From UBA1479 sp048263775 (GTDB taxonomy: Bacteria > Pseudomonadota > Alphaproteobacteria > Rhodospirillales > Casp-alpha2): a stretch of DNA of 64,000 nt. The stretch spans positions 62,001 through 126,000 of the forward strand of contig JBLXDU010000006.1 of assembly GCA_048263775.1 (NCBI GenBank), read 5' to 3'. The translations under genes were made by a program, and so were the position numbers. Shown piece by piece: positions 8,602 through 15,975 of this stretch (position 1 is the first letter of the stretch; the number at the start of each line of letters is the position of its first letter). Below the pieces are notes generated by a model. The model ran no database searches, was not told where the DNA came from, and was given only the letters and a program-made list of their open reading frames with translations.

Positions 8602-9279
8602 TCAGTCGTCGTAGCCGCGCCCGCCGTGGGCCAGGGACCATTTCTCCGGGTCGTCGAGAAACGCGCGCACCCCGGCGATGGTTTCCGCATCGAAGTATCC
8701 GCCATCCTCGGCGACCTGCAACACATCTTTCCAGGTCGCGAGATAGCGCAGGGTCACGCCCTCTTTCTCCAGGGTTTCCAAGGCCCCCTTGAACACGCCG
8801 TAGAAGAACACGACGAAGGCGTCGGTGCATTCGGCCCCGGCATTGCGGATGGCATGGACGAAATTGAGTTTCGACGCCCCGTCGGACGCCAGATCCTCGA
8901 CCAGCAGCACCTTGGAACCCTCGACAAGGTTGCCCTCGATCTGGGCATCGCGGCCGAAGCCCTTGGGCTTCTTGCGCACGTAGAGCATGGGCTTGGACGC
9001 GGCTTCGGAAATCCAGGCGGCATAGGGGATGCCGGCCGTTTCACCGCCGGCGACGGCGTCGACGTCGTCCAGACCCGCGTCGCGGCGCAGCATCTCGACC
9101 CCCAGTTCGATGATCCGCCGCCGTGCCTCGGTGAAGGAAATGACCCAGCGGCAGTCGATATAGACCGGGCTGGCCCAGCCGGAGGTGAACATGTAGGGCT
9201 CCTGCGGCCGGAAGTTCACGGCCTTGATGTCGAGCAGAAGTTTCGCGGTTTCCTGGGCGGGGGTCATGGCTGCGGTCAT
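8602..9279 (-). CDS. pyrE: Orotate phosphoribosyltransferase
   Basis: The 225-residue enzyme makes orotidine 5'-phosphate from orotate and PRPP in pyrimidine synthesis. The PRPP-binding motif is VLLVEDLASDGASKLNF. KAVNFRPQEPYMFTSGWASPVYIDCRW is the N-terminal signature, and MLYVRKKPKGFGRDAQIEG carries the flexible catalytic loop with its lysines. The start at 9279 is supported by a GAGG site; a second ATG at 9267 also fits and would remove four residues. It seems to be the first gene of a leftward run followed by a peptide-type binding protein and permeases, an unusual neighbourhood for pyrE. Confidence 0.9.
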   Translation of the reverse strand: MTAAMTPAQETAKLLLDIKAVNFRPQEPYMFTSGWASPVYIDCRWVISFTEARRRIIELGVEMLRRDAGLDDVDAVAGGETAGIPYAAWISEAASKPMLYVRKKPKGFGRDAQIEGNLVEGSKVLLVEDLASDGASKLNFVHAIRNAGAECTDAFVVFFYGVFKGALETLEKEGVTLRYLATWKDVLQVAEDGGYFDAETIAGVRAFLDDPEKWSLAHGGRGYDD

Positions 9280-9454
9280 GGGGGCCTCGTGCGCTCTGAA
9301 ACCCGCCGAACAAGGGGCGGGCGGGCTGGGTCGGTCGGATGGTTCAGGCCAGGGTTTCATGGCCGATGTCTGCGTTTTCGTTTAACGGGTTCGCCCCAGA
9401 CCCGCAAGCGCGCGAGGGACGGGGACGGGGGATAAATTCCGCCGATGACAATCC

Positions 9455-9484
9455 TTGTTGTGCTCAAGTGGTCTCTGGTATACC
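9455..9484 (+). promoter_or_regulatory. Possible sigma70-type promoter
   Basis: TTGTTG at 9455-9460 and TATACC at 9479-9484 are separated by 18 bases. Transcription would start near 9491 and run towards the hairpin at 9607. It lies in the 400-base stretch between pyrE and the TPR-sulfotransferase gene and could serve either a small RNA or that gene. Confidence 0.35.
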
Positions 9485-9490
9485 ATATGC

Positions 9491-9645
9491 CAGTTGATTG
9501 AACGCCGCTGCCGATGGTGTCCTCCCAGGGGCGCGACCTCGCAGTTTCGGTTTGCTCCCTGCTTGGCACGGCGACCTGTGATCACTATTCTCCCTCCCTG
9601 ATCCTGGGGGCTCGGTCGACCACCGACCGGGCCCCGTTTCTTTTC
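9491..9645 (+). ncRNA. Possible small RNA or structured leader in the pyrE / TPR gap
   Basis: The stretch 9280-9682 holds no protein gene I can support. Within it a promoter-like pair at 9455-9484 and a terminator-like hairpin at 9607-9645 delimit about 155 bases. Inside, CGCCGCTGCC near 9511 can pair with GGCACGGCG near 9573 with one bulged base, and CAGGGGC near 9537 can pair with GCTCCCTG near 9565 with one bulge, giving a long hairpin. The size and shape are broadly like a regulatory RNA such as 6S, but I do not recognise the sequence. It may instead be an attenuating leader of the gene that starts 38 bases after the hairpin. Confidence 0.25.
9607..9645 (+). terminator. Rho-independent terminator-like hairpin
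   Basis: GGGGCTCGGTCG at 9607-9618 pairs with CGACCGGGCCCC at 9624-9635 (one G-T pair) around a five-base loop and is followed by GTTTCTTTT. It lies 38 bases before the GTG of the TPR-sulfotransferase gene, so it ends an upstream transcript or attenuates that gene. Confidence 0.6.
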
Positions 9646-9682
9646 GTCCGCGGCAGAACGGACCGGCCGGGAGGGCCCACAA

Positions 9683-11665
9683 GTGAACCGACAGGAACGG
9701 CGCCGGCAAAAGAAGCTTGCAGAGACGGCGGACCGTCTTTCGCCCAAGGGCCGCGCGCGCCTGACTGCCGGGGTTCAGGCCTACCACGCGGGCCGTTTCA
9801 GCGAGGCTGAAGAAGCCTTCACCAAGGTCCTGGCCGAGCGCCCGCGCGAGGTCCAGGCCCTGCATCTTCTGGGATTGATCGAATACCGCACGGGCCGCCT
9901 GGAATTGGCGGCGGATCATCTGGTCGCGGCCTCCATGGTCGACGGCGAGGATCCGGCGATCCATGCCAATCTGGCCTCCGTCCTCAACCTGTGCGGCCGC
10001 GGTGCCGAGGCCGAGGCGGCATCCCGCCATGTCCTGGACCTGCGCCCCGACAATGCGGAGGCCTACAACAACCTGGCCGTGGCCATGGAACTTCAGGACC
10101 GCATCGACGAGGCCGAGGCCTGCGGCAAGCGGGCGGTCGAACTCGATCCCATGCATTTGGAAGCCCATATCAACTTGGGAAACCTCTATTTCCGTAAGGG
10201 GGCACTGGACGAGGCGGCGGCGATGTACCGCCGCGCCGCCGAGATCGATCCGACAAATCCCATGCCGGCGGGGAACCTTGGCGTGGTGCTACGCCGCCTG
10301 GGCGATCTGGCGGGGGCTGAGGACTTCTGCCGCAAGGCACTGGCCCTCCGGCCCGATTATCCCGAGGGCTTCAACGCGCTGGGCAACGTGCTGATGGCGC
10401 GGGGCGACATTCTGGGCGCCCAGGACGCCTTCCGCGCGGCGCTGACCCACCGCGAGGGGTATCTGGAAGCGCGGGCCAATCTGGCGGGGGCGTTGTTCAA
10501 GTCCGGCGATCTGGGGCAGGCGGAAGACGCCTACCGCGACACGGTCGCGCATTTCGACCGTTTCGCGGGCGCTTGGTCGGGCCTGGGCACGGTGCTGTTG
10601 GCCAAGGGCGACACAGCTGGGGCGGAGGACGCGTTCCTGCGTGCCGTCGAGGCCCATCAAGGCCTGGGCGACGCCTGGGTCAACCTGGCCGCCGCGGGGG
10701 CCTTGACGGAAGATCACGAGGCACAGTTGGCTGAACTGCTGGAAACCGCACCGGAAAACGATCAGACCGCGCAGGTTCTGTTCGCCTTGGGGGCGGCCAA
10801 GGATCGGCGCGGCGACCCGGCCGGTGCGTTCGACGCCTTCGCCAAGGCGAATGCCATGCGCCGCCGCCTGCTGGACGGGGCCGGGCAGGGCTTCGACGCG
10901 GACCGCTTTGATCAATGGGTCGATGAGATCATCAATACCTTCGGCACGGATGTCCTGACCAAGGCCAAGGGCTGGGGTGATGCGTCGGAGGCGCCGGTTC
11001 TTGTCGTCGGCATGCCGCGATCGGGCACGACCCTGGCCGAACAGATCATTTCCAGCCATGGGCAGGGGGCCGGGGCCGGGGAATTGGACGCCCTGTCGCG
11101 GCTGTTGCCTGACTATCCCATGGGCGTGGCTGGCCTGGGTGCCGACAGGGCGGGTGCCCTGGCGGCGGACTTCCTGAAACGCCTGGGGGCGGGGCGGCAT
11201 GAGGCTCTGCGCGTCGTCGACAAGACCCCCTTCAACATCTTTCTGTTAGGGCTGGCGCAGATGCTGATGCCGGGGGCCCGCATCGTCCATTGTGTGCGGG
11301 ATGCCCAGGACACGGCCTTGTCCTGCTTCTTCACCAATTTCACCCAGGGCCTAACCTGGTCCACGGACCTGGCCGAGATCGCCCGCATGCAGGCTGCGCA
11401 GGACCGCGTCATGGCCCATTGGCGGGATGTTCTGGAGCTGCCGGTCCACGAACTTCGTTACGAAGATCTGATCGCAGACCAGGAAGGGCAGAGCCGCGCG
11501 CTGATCGACTTCCTGGGCCTGGATTGGGATCCCGCCTGCCTGGATTTCCACACCTCAGGCAACGCGGTGCTGACGGCCTCAAACTGGCAGGTCCGCCGGC
11601 CGCTCTATAACAACGCCGTCGGACGGGCCGAGGCCTATGCGGCGTTTCTGGCCGGCCCATCGTAA
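9683..11665 (+). CDS. TPR repeat protein fused to a sulfotransferase domain
   Basis: A 660-residue soluble protein. Residues about 28-390 are tandem tetratricopeptide repeats (for example AEAYNNLAVAMELQDRIDEAEACGKRAVELDP). Residues about 436-655 are a sulfotransferase: VLVVGMPRSGTTLAEQIISSH is the 5'-phosphosulfate loop for PAPS, and RIVHCVRDAQDTALSCFF supplies the 3'-phosphate motif. A further WSTDL and HWRDVLELPVHELRYEDLI stretch is typical of the bacterial TPR-sulfotransferases. The protein presumably sulfates a protein or glycan held by the repeats; the acceptor is unknown. The start is GTG. It stands alone, with a hairpin just upstream and a GntR promoter downstream. Confidence 0.88.
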   Translation: MNRQERRRQKKLAETADRLSPKGRARLTAGVQAYHAGRFSEAEEAFTKVLAERPREVQALHLLGLIEYRTGRLELAADHLVAASMVDGEDPAIHANLASVLNLCGRGAEAEAASRHVLDLRPDNAEAYNNLAVAMELQDRIDEAEACGKRAVELDPMHLEAHINLGNLYFRKGALDEAAAMYRRAAEIDPTNPMPAGNLGVVLRRLGDLAGAEDFCRKALALRPDYPEGFNALGNVLMARGDILGAQDAFRAALTHREGYLEARANLAGALFKSGDLGQAEDAYRDTVAHFDRFAGAWSGLGTVLLAKGDTAGAEDAFLRAVEAHQGLGDAWVNLAAAGALTEDHEAQLAELLETAPENDQTAQVLFALGAAKDRRGDPAGAFDAFAKANAMRRRLLDGAGQGFDADRFDQWVDEIINTFGTDVLTKAKGWGDASEAPVLVVGMPRSGTTLAEQIISSHGQGAGAGELDALSRLLPDYPMGVAGLGADRAGALAADFLKRLGAGRHEALRVVDKTPFNIFLLGLAQMLMPGARIVHCVRDAQDTALSCFFTNFTQGLTWSTDLAEIARMQAAQDRVMAHWRDVLELPVHELRYEDLIADQEGQSRALIDFLGLDWDPACLDFHTSGNAVLTASNWQVRRPLYNNAVGRAEAYAAFLAGPS

Positions 11666-11687
11666 AGACCCAAACCTTTCAGCCCTC

Positions 11688-11808
11688 GTGAATTCCGCAT
11701 CGGACGGCACCGCTGCCATCTGTGTCCGCATCTGTTCAAACCGCACTTAGCAGCTGTATTGACAGGGCCGAAGGGGCATCATAGTGTCGTTTTGGATTCG
11801 GAATTCAC
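11688..11808. repeat. Perfect 10-base inverted repeat around the gntR promoter
   Basis: GTGAATTCCG at 11688-11697 is the exact reverse complement of CGGAATTCAC at 11799-11808. The arms lie about 100 bases apart and bracket the promoter at 11759-11787, the right arm just upstream of the gntR start. They could be two distant half-operators for looping, but chance cannot be excluded. Confidence 0.3.
11759..11787 (+). promoter_or_regulatory. Sigma70-type promoter of the gntR operon
   Basis: A consensus TTGACA at 11759-11764 is followed after exactly 17 bases by TAGTGT at 11782-11787. This is the strongest -35 box I found in the window and lies about 40 bases before the GntR-family gene. Confidence 0.6.
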
Positions 11809-11827
11809 AAATTAAAAAATATAATAA

Positions 11828-12553
11828 ATGCAACAACTTAAAATAAAAACTGACCTGACGAAAGAGGCGTTTGACGCCATTCGGGACGCGATCCTGTCCG
11901 GCAAGCTTCCGCCCGGCACGCCTGTCGGTCAGGAAGAAATGGCCGACCGCCTCGGTGTCAGTCGCCAGCCGGTCAGCCGCGCCCTGGTGCTGCTCAAGCG
12001 CGAAGGGCTGGTCGTCGACCGCGGGCGCAAAGGCCAGATGGTCGCCCCCATCGATGCGGACAGGCTGGTTGCCCTTTTCCAGGTGCGCGGTGCGCTGGAC
12101 CGTTTGGCGGCGCGGCTGGTGGCGGCGAACAGGGATGCCGCGAACATCGCCGCGGACCGACTGGGTACTCTGATGGTGACCGGCAGGGATGCGGCGGCAC
12201 GTCAGGATTTCGCTGCCCTTGTCGAAGCCGACGTCGCCTTTCATCGCACACTCTATGATTTGGCGGGCAATCCCGAGATCGCCGCGGCGGCGGACGTCGC
12301 CTGGCCGCATATGGTGCGGTCCATGCACGCGGTCTTGTCGGATGTTGCGCGCCACGCCATGACCTGGAACGAACACGAAGCCATCGCCAATGCTGTCATT
12401 GCGGGCGACATCGAGCGCGCCGGCGAACTGGCGGCACATCATACGGAAACGGCGGGCGAGGCGACTTATCGCCGACTTAAGAATTTCGCCGGAGCGACAG
12501 ACTCCGGAGACGACAAGCAAGACATCAATCGGAGGATGATCCAATGCGCTTGA
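11828..12553 (+). CDS. GntR-family transcriptional regulator, FCD type
   Basis: The 241-residue regulator has an N-terminal winged helix (residues 10-75: AFDAIRDAILSGKLPPGTPVGQEEMADRLGVSRQPVSRALVLLKREGLV) and a helical FCD ligand domain (residues 90-220). The FCD metal-site pattern is visible in ADVAFHRTLYDLAGN and in later His residues (WNEHEAI, AHHTETA). Such regulators usually respond to a small organic acid and repress the catabolic genes next door. The gene overlaps the PhyH-type dioxygenase by ten bases, so it should sit in the operon it controls. No clear Shine-Dalgarno sequence precedes the ATG; the leader is A/T-rich. Confidence 0.88.
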   Translation: MQQLKIKTDLTKEAFDAIRDAILSGKLPPGTPVGQEEMADRLGVSRQPVSRALVLLKREGLVVDRGRKGQMVAPIDADRLVALFQVRGALDRLAARLVAANRDAANIAADRLGTLMVTGRDAAARQDFAALVEADVAFHRTLYDLAGNPEIAAAADVAWPHMVRSMHAVLSDVARHAMTWNEHEAIANAVIAGDIERAGELAAHHTETAGEATYRRLKNFAGATDSGDDKQDINRRMIQCA

Positions 12554-13344
12554 CCGAAGAGGAACTGAAACGTTTCGACGAGGACGGCTACCTGTTCTTC
12601 CCGGGGAAATTCACGCCGGAGGAAGCGGCCTGCCTGAAGGCCGAGGCCGAGGCCGTCTATGCCCTGGACCGCGAAGAGGTCTGGCGGGAATCCAACGGCG
12701 TTGCCCGCACGGCCTTCGCCGCGCACAAGTATAACGAGGCGTTCCGGCGCTTAGGCGCCCATCCGCGCATGATCGATCCGGTGACGCAGGTCCTGGACGG
12801 GCCCGTCTACATGCATCAGTACAAGGTCAATGCCAAGGCCGCCTTCGACGGTGCCGTCTGGCAATGGCATCAGGATTACGGTACCTGGAAACGCGACGAC
12901 GAGATGCCGGAACCCCGGGCCATGAACATCGCCGTGTTCCTGGACGACGTGACGGCGGCCAACGGCCCGCTGCTGTTCATTCCCGGCAGCCACAAGCAAG
13001 GCGTTGTCGACGCCGGCCATGATCTGGAGACGACCAGTTATCCGCTTTGGACCCTCGACCGGGACAAGGTGTCCGAACTGGCGGAACGGGGCGGCTGCGT
13101 CGCGCCGACCGGCCCGGCCGGCAGCATGCTGATGTTCTCGTCCCTGCTGGTCCATGCCAGCCCGCCCAACATCTCGCCGTTCGGGCGGACGATCGTTTAT
13201 CTGTCGCTATGCCATGTCGACAACCACATCCGCGCCTTCAACCGGGCGGAATGGATCGCGCATCGCGACTTCACCCCCATCGAAGCCCTGAGCGACGACT
13301 GTCTCGACGAACTGGTCGCTAAGCGCCAACAAGCAGCGGAGTAA
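12544..13344 (+). CDS. PhyH-family Fe(II)/2-oxoglutarate dioxygenase (EctD-like sequence)
   Basis: The 266-residue enzyme has the facial triad of the phytanoyl-CoA dioxygenase family: His109 and Asp111 in QWHQDYGTWKRDDEMPEPRA, and His204 in LLVHASPPN, with Arg215 positioned to bind 2-oxoglutarate. The stretch around the HxD motif and NGPLLFIPGSHKQG resembles ectoine hydroxylase, but no ectABC genes are near. It should hydroxylate a small organic substrate using oxygen and 2-oxoglutarate. The gene overlaps gntR and lies six bases before an NAD(P)-binding oxidoreductase gene, so the two enzymes probably act on the same substrate. Confidence 0.85.
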   Translation: MRLTEEELKRFDEDGYLFFPGKFTPEEAACLKAEAEAVYALDREEVWRESNGVARTAFAAHKYNEAFRRLGAHPRMIDPVTQVLDGPVYMHQYKVNAKAAFDGAVWQWHQDYGTWKRDDEMPEPRAMNIAVFLDDVTAANGPLLFIPGSHKQGVVDAGHDLETTSYPLWTLDRDKVSELAERGGCVAPTGPAGSMLMFSSLLVHASPPNISPFGRTIVYLSLCHVDNHIRAFNRAEWIAHRDFTPIEALSDDCLDELVAKRQQAAE

Positions 13345-13350
13345 TCAATT

Positions 13351-14673
13351 TTGTATATCTATCAAGAACTCGCGGCCCGCGCCGCAGAGGGCAAACCCGT
13401 TCGCGTCGGCCTGATCGGGGCCGGTAAATTCGGCTCCATGTTCCTGTCGCAGGTGCCGACGACGCCGGGCCTGGAGGTCGCCGTCATCGCCGACCTGAAC
13501 CCGGACGGCGCCAAGAAGGCCTGCCGCAATGTCGGCTGGCCGGACGACCTGATCGCCAAGACCAAATTCGTCGACGATGCCATGGCCATGATGCAGGCCG
13601 GCGGGGTGGATGTGGTTGTCGAGGCCACGGGCAATCCGGTCGTCGGTCTGGTCCATGCGCGGGAAGCCATCCGCAACGGCATTCATATCGTCATGGTCAA
13701 TGTCGAAGCCGACGTTCTGGCCGGCGGCCTGCTTGCCGAAGAAGCCCGCAAGGCGGGCGTCGTCTATTCCATGGCTTACGGCGATCAGCCGGCCCTGACC
13801 TGTGAGTTGGTCGAATGGGCGCGGGCCACGGGTTTCGAGGTCATTGCCGCAGGCAAGGGCACCAAGTACCTGCCGTCCTATCATGCCTCGACCCCGGATA
13901 CGATCTGGGACCATTACGGCCTGACCCCGGAGCAGGCGGCGGCGGCCGGCATGAACAGTCAGATGTTCAACAGCTTCCTCGACGGCACCAAGTCGGCCTT
14001 GGAAATGGCGGCCATCGCCAACGGCACGGGCCTGACCCCGCCGTCCGACGGCCTGAATTTCCCGGCGGCGGGCATGGACGACCTTGCCCATGTTCTTCGC
14101 CCCGTCGCCGATGGTGGGATGTTGGAACACAAGGGCCAGGTCGAGGTCGTGTCCTCGCTGGAACGCGACGGCCGCCCGGTGTTCAAGGATCTGCGCTGGG
14201 GCGTCTATGTGGTGATCGAAGCCCCCAATGATTACGCCGCCGCCTGCTTCCGCCAGTACGGCATGAACACGGATTCCACCGGACGCTATTCCGCCATGTT
14301 CAAGCCGTTCCATCTGATCGGCCTGGAGTTGAATATCTCGATCCTGTCGGCGGCGCTGCTGAACAAGCCGACGGGCTCGACCATGGGTTTCCGCGGCGAC
14401 GTCGTGGCGACCGCCAAACGCGACCTGAAGGCGGGCGAAATGCTCGACGGCGAGGGCGGGTTCACTGTTTGGGGCAAGCTGTACCCGGCGGAAAAATCGC
14501 TAAAGCTTGGCGGGCTGCCCATCGGCCTGGCTCATAAGGTCAAACTGAAGGCCGACATTCCCGCTAACCAGCCGGTGCGCTGGCAGGACGTGGAAGCCGA
14601 CGAAACCTTGGACGCCGTCAAAATCCGCCGGGAAATGGAAGCGCACTTCCGCTTGCCGGTCGCGGCCGAATAA
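13351..14673 (+). CDS. NAD(P)-binding oxidoreductase with SAF domain (homoserine dehydrogenase-like)
   Basis: This 440-residue protein starts at TTG. Residues 20-160 form a Rossmann domain with VGLIGAGKFGSMF as the dinucleotide loop and VVEATGNPVVGLVHAREAI further on, as in homoserine dehydrogenase N-terminal domains. The middle part (KGTKYLPSYHASTPDTIWDHYGL) is typical of a group of uncharacterised alphaproteobacterial oxidoreductases. The C-terminal part (about 330-405) reads as an SAF domain (RDLKAGEMLDGEGGFTVWGKLYP). The reaction is unknown; cotranscription with a GntR regulator and a dioxygenase suggests a catabolic step on a hydroxylated carbon source. Confidence 0.8.
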   Translation: MYIYQELAARAAEGKPVRVGLIGAGKFGSMFLSQVPTTPGLEVAVIADLNPDGAKKACRNVGWPDDLIAKTKFVDDAMAMMQAGGVDVVVEATGNPVVGLVHAREAIRNGIHIVMVNVEADVLAGGLLAEEARKAGVVYSMAYGDQPALTCELVEWARATGFEVIAAGKGTKYLPSYHASTPDTIWDHYGLTPEQAAAAGMNSQMFNSFLDGTKSALEMAAIANGTGLTPPSDGLNFPAAGMDDLAHVLRPVADGGMLEHKGQVEVVSSLERDGRPVFKDLRWGVYVVIEAPNDYAAACFRQYGMNTDSTGRYSAMFKPFHLIGLELNISILSAALLNKPTGSTMGFRGDVVATAKRDLKAGEMLDGEGGFTVWGKLYPAEKSLKLGGLPIGLAHKVKLKADIPANQPVRWQDVEADETLDAVKIRREMEAHFRLPVAAE

Positions 14674-14733
14674 ACCTGCCGTTTCGACCGACGTGGCGCT
14701 TGGTGTATCCCTAATGGGCGAAACCTCCATAGG

Positions 14734-14762
14734 TTTACCCGTTGGATTGCCTATTCTATAAT
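14734..14762 (+). promoter_or_regulatory. Sigma70-type promoter before small membrane protein gene
   Basis: TTTACC at 14734-14739 and a perfect TATAAT at 14757-14762 are separated by 17 bases. It lies about 40 bases before the TTG start of the membrane protein gene and supports that gene as real. Confidence 0.5.
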
Positions 14763-14800
14763 CCCGTATCAAGCTGAACGGGTGCGTCGTGAGATAGATT

Positions 14801-15277
14801 TTGGAACGTCGAAATTCTTCAGAGTCGGCCAGTTCGCGCGTTCAGGATGAAAATCTGCGACTGATCCTGTCCACGGAACAGGAGCAATGGATAAAACAGC
14901 AAATCGGCATGGCTGCGGGTCTTGCATGGGCTTCCGTGTTTTTCCTGATGTTGAGCGCCGGCTGGCTGACTGCTGTGTTTTCCGGGGCGATCTCTGATCG
15001 CGCGTCTCAAAGCTGCTTCGAATTGGCGGTGGATACACCGAATTATCAGAAAGTGTCCGAGGAACTTCGTGCACAGGGGCTGTCGCCCTGCCCAGCGGCA
15101 GGCGACGCGAGCCAGGAATTCAAATGGCGTGATCTGGTCTGGCTGCCGACGCTGATTGCCATGATCACATTGATGATTTCCACGCTTACGCTTGGGCGGA
15201 ATTTGTATCTGTTGCGTCGATACAAAGGATACCTGACTGATCACGATGCATTCTTGCGCAAGTACAACCGCCCGTAA
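14801..15277 (+). CDS. Unrecognised two-helix membrane protein
   Basis: I do not recognise this 158-residue protein. It has a charged N-terminal 30 residues, a first membrane segment at about 43-65 (LAWASVFFLMLSAGWLTAVFSGA), a periplasmic loop of about 50 residues with two Cys (SCFELAV and LSPCPAAG) that could form a disulfide, and a second segment at about 113-133 (VWLPTLIAMITLMISTLTL). The C-terminal 25 residues are basic and cytoplasmic. The start is TTG with only a weak GTGAG site before it, but a good promoter lies upstream. It ends convergent with the PAS protein. Confidence 0.55.
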   Translation: MERRNSSESASSRVQDENLRLILSTEQEQWIKQQIGMAAGLAWASVFFLMLSAGWLTAVFSGAISDRASQSCFELAVDTPNYQKVSEELRAQGLSPCPAAGDASQEFKWRDLVWLPTLIAMITLMISTLTLGRNLYLLRRYKGYLTDHDAFLRKYNRP

Positions 15278-15320
15278 CCGGCGGCCGCACTGCGTTTTTG
15301 ATTGAGCCTGCAGGCCAGCT

Positions 15321-15839
15321 TTAGAACAGGGTCGGATCGGTAGGCCGCGACGTTTTCCGCTCCTTCAGCCGTTCGACGACGACGATCAGTTTATCGACGT
15401 CACCGGATGGCCCCAAAAGCGGCAAGATCAGGCGTTCGTGGGTTCCCGAGGCGTCATAGGTTTCAAAGTTCCGCTGCAACAGGATCGGGTGGCCGGTGCT
15501 GACACAGCGGTCATAAGACTCTTTGACTTCCTGGAAATCGTATTGGTGGCTGACCTCGTAATAGGTCAGGCCCGTGTGGTCTGGAACCTCAAGCTTCCAA
15601 CGGTTCTGGACGATGGTTGTGCCGACGAAACGATAGCGAAAATCGGTGACGTCGGGACGCGACAGAACGTCGAGAACCAGCATGATGGGCGCGTCCTGGT
15701 AGACGTCGATCAGCTTGAAATCATCCCAGGATGGCGCAGGTGCGGAACCCGCCTGTCCGCACCAATAATCCCAGACGCGGCGGGCGCGGAGGCCGGTCAG
15801 GTGGTTGTCGATATCGTGGATTGTCCTGTAGGTCGCCAT
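15321..15839 (-). CDS. PAS-domain protein (single PAS)
   Basis: The 172-residue protein resembles the PAS_5-type proteins common in Rhodospirillales. It begins MATYRTIHDIDNHLTGLRARRVWDYWCG, then FRYRFVGTTIVQNRWKLEVPDHTGLTYYEV, the usual PAS core strand and loop, and ends with LILPLLGPSGDVDKLIVVVE. No output domain is attached, so it may act as a sensor partner or be a relic of one. The frame stays open upstream and overlaps the promoter and start of the divergent ELM1-family gene. The start at 15839 is chosen because the family begins there, although the ribosome site is weak. Confidence 0.7.
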   Translation of the reverse strand: MATYRTIHDIDNHLTGLRARRVWDYWCGQAGSAPAPSWDDFKLIDVYQDAPIMLVLDVLSRPDVTDFRYRFVGTTIVQNRWKLEVPDHTGLTYYEVSHQYDFQEVKESYDRCVSTGHPILLQRNFETYDASGTHERLILPLLGPSGDVDKLIVVVERLKERKTSRPTDPTLF

Positions 15840-15975
15840 GATCGCGGAGTCATACGGGGAGATGCAGTTCCGCGAAAGCTGGACAGAAGTGTTAGACCAA
15901 TTTTTAGGTGCAGAGGCGCCGCCGCCATGGCACTGATCCGTTGCCGGGGCGGGGGACCCGTGCCATAAGCGGGCG

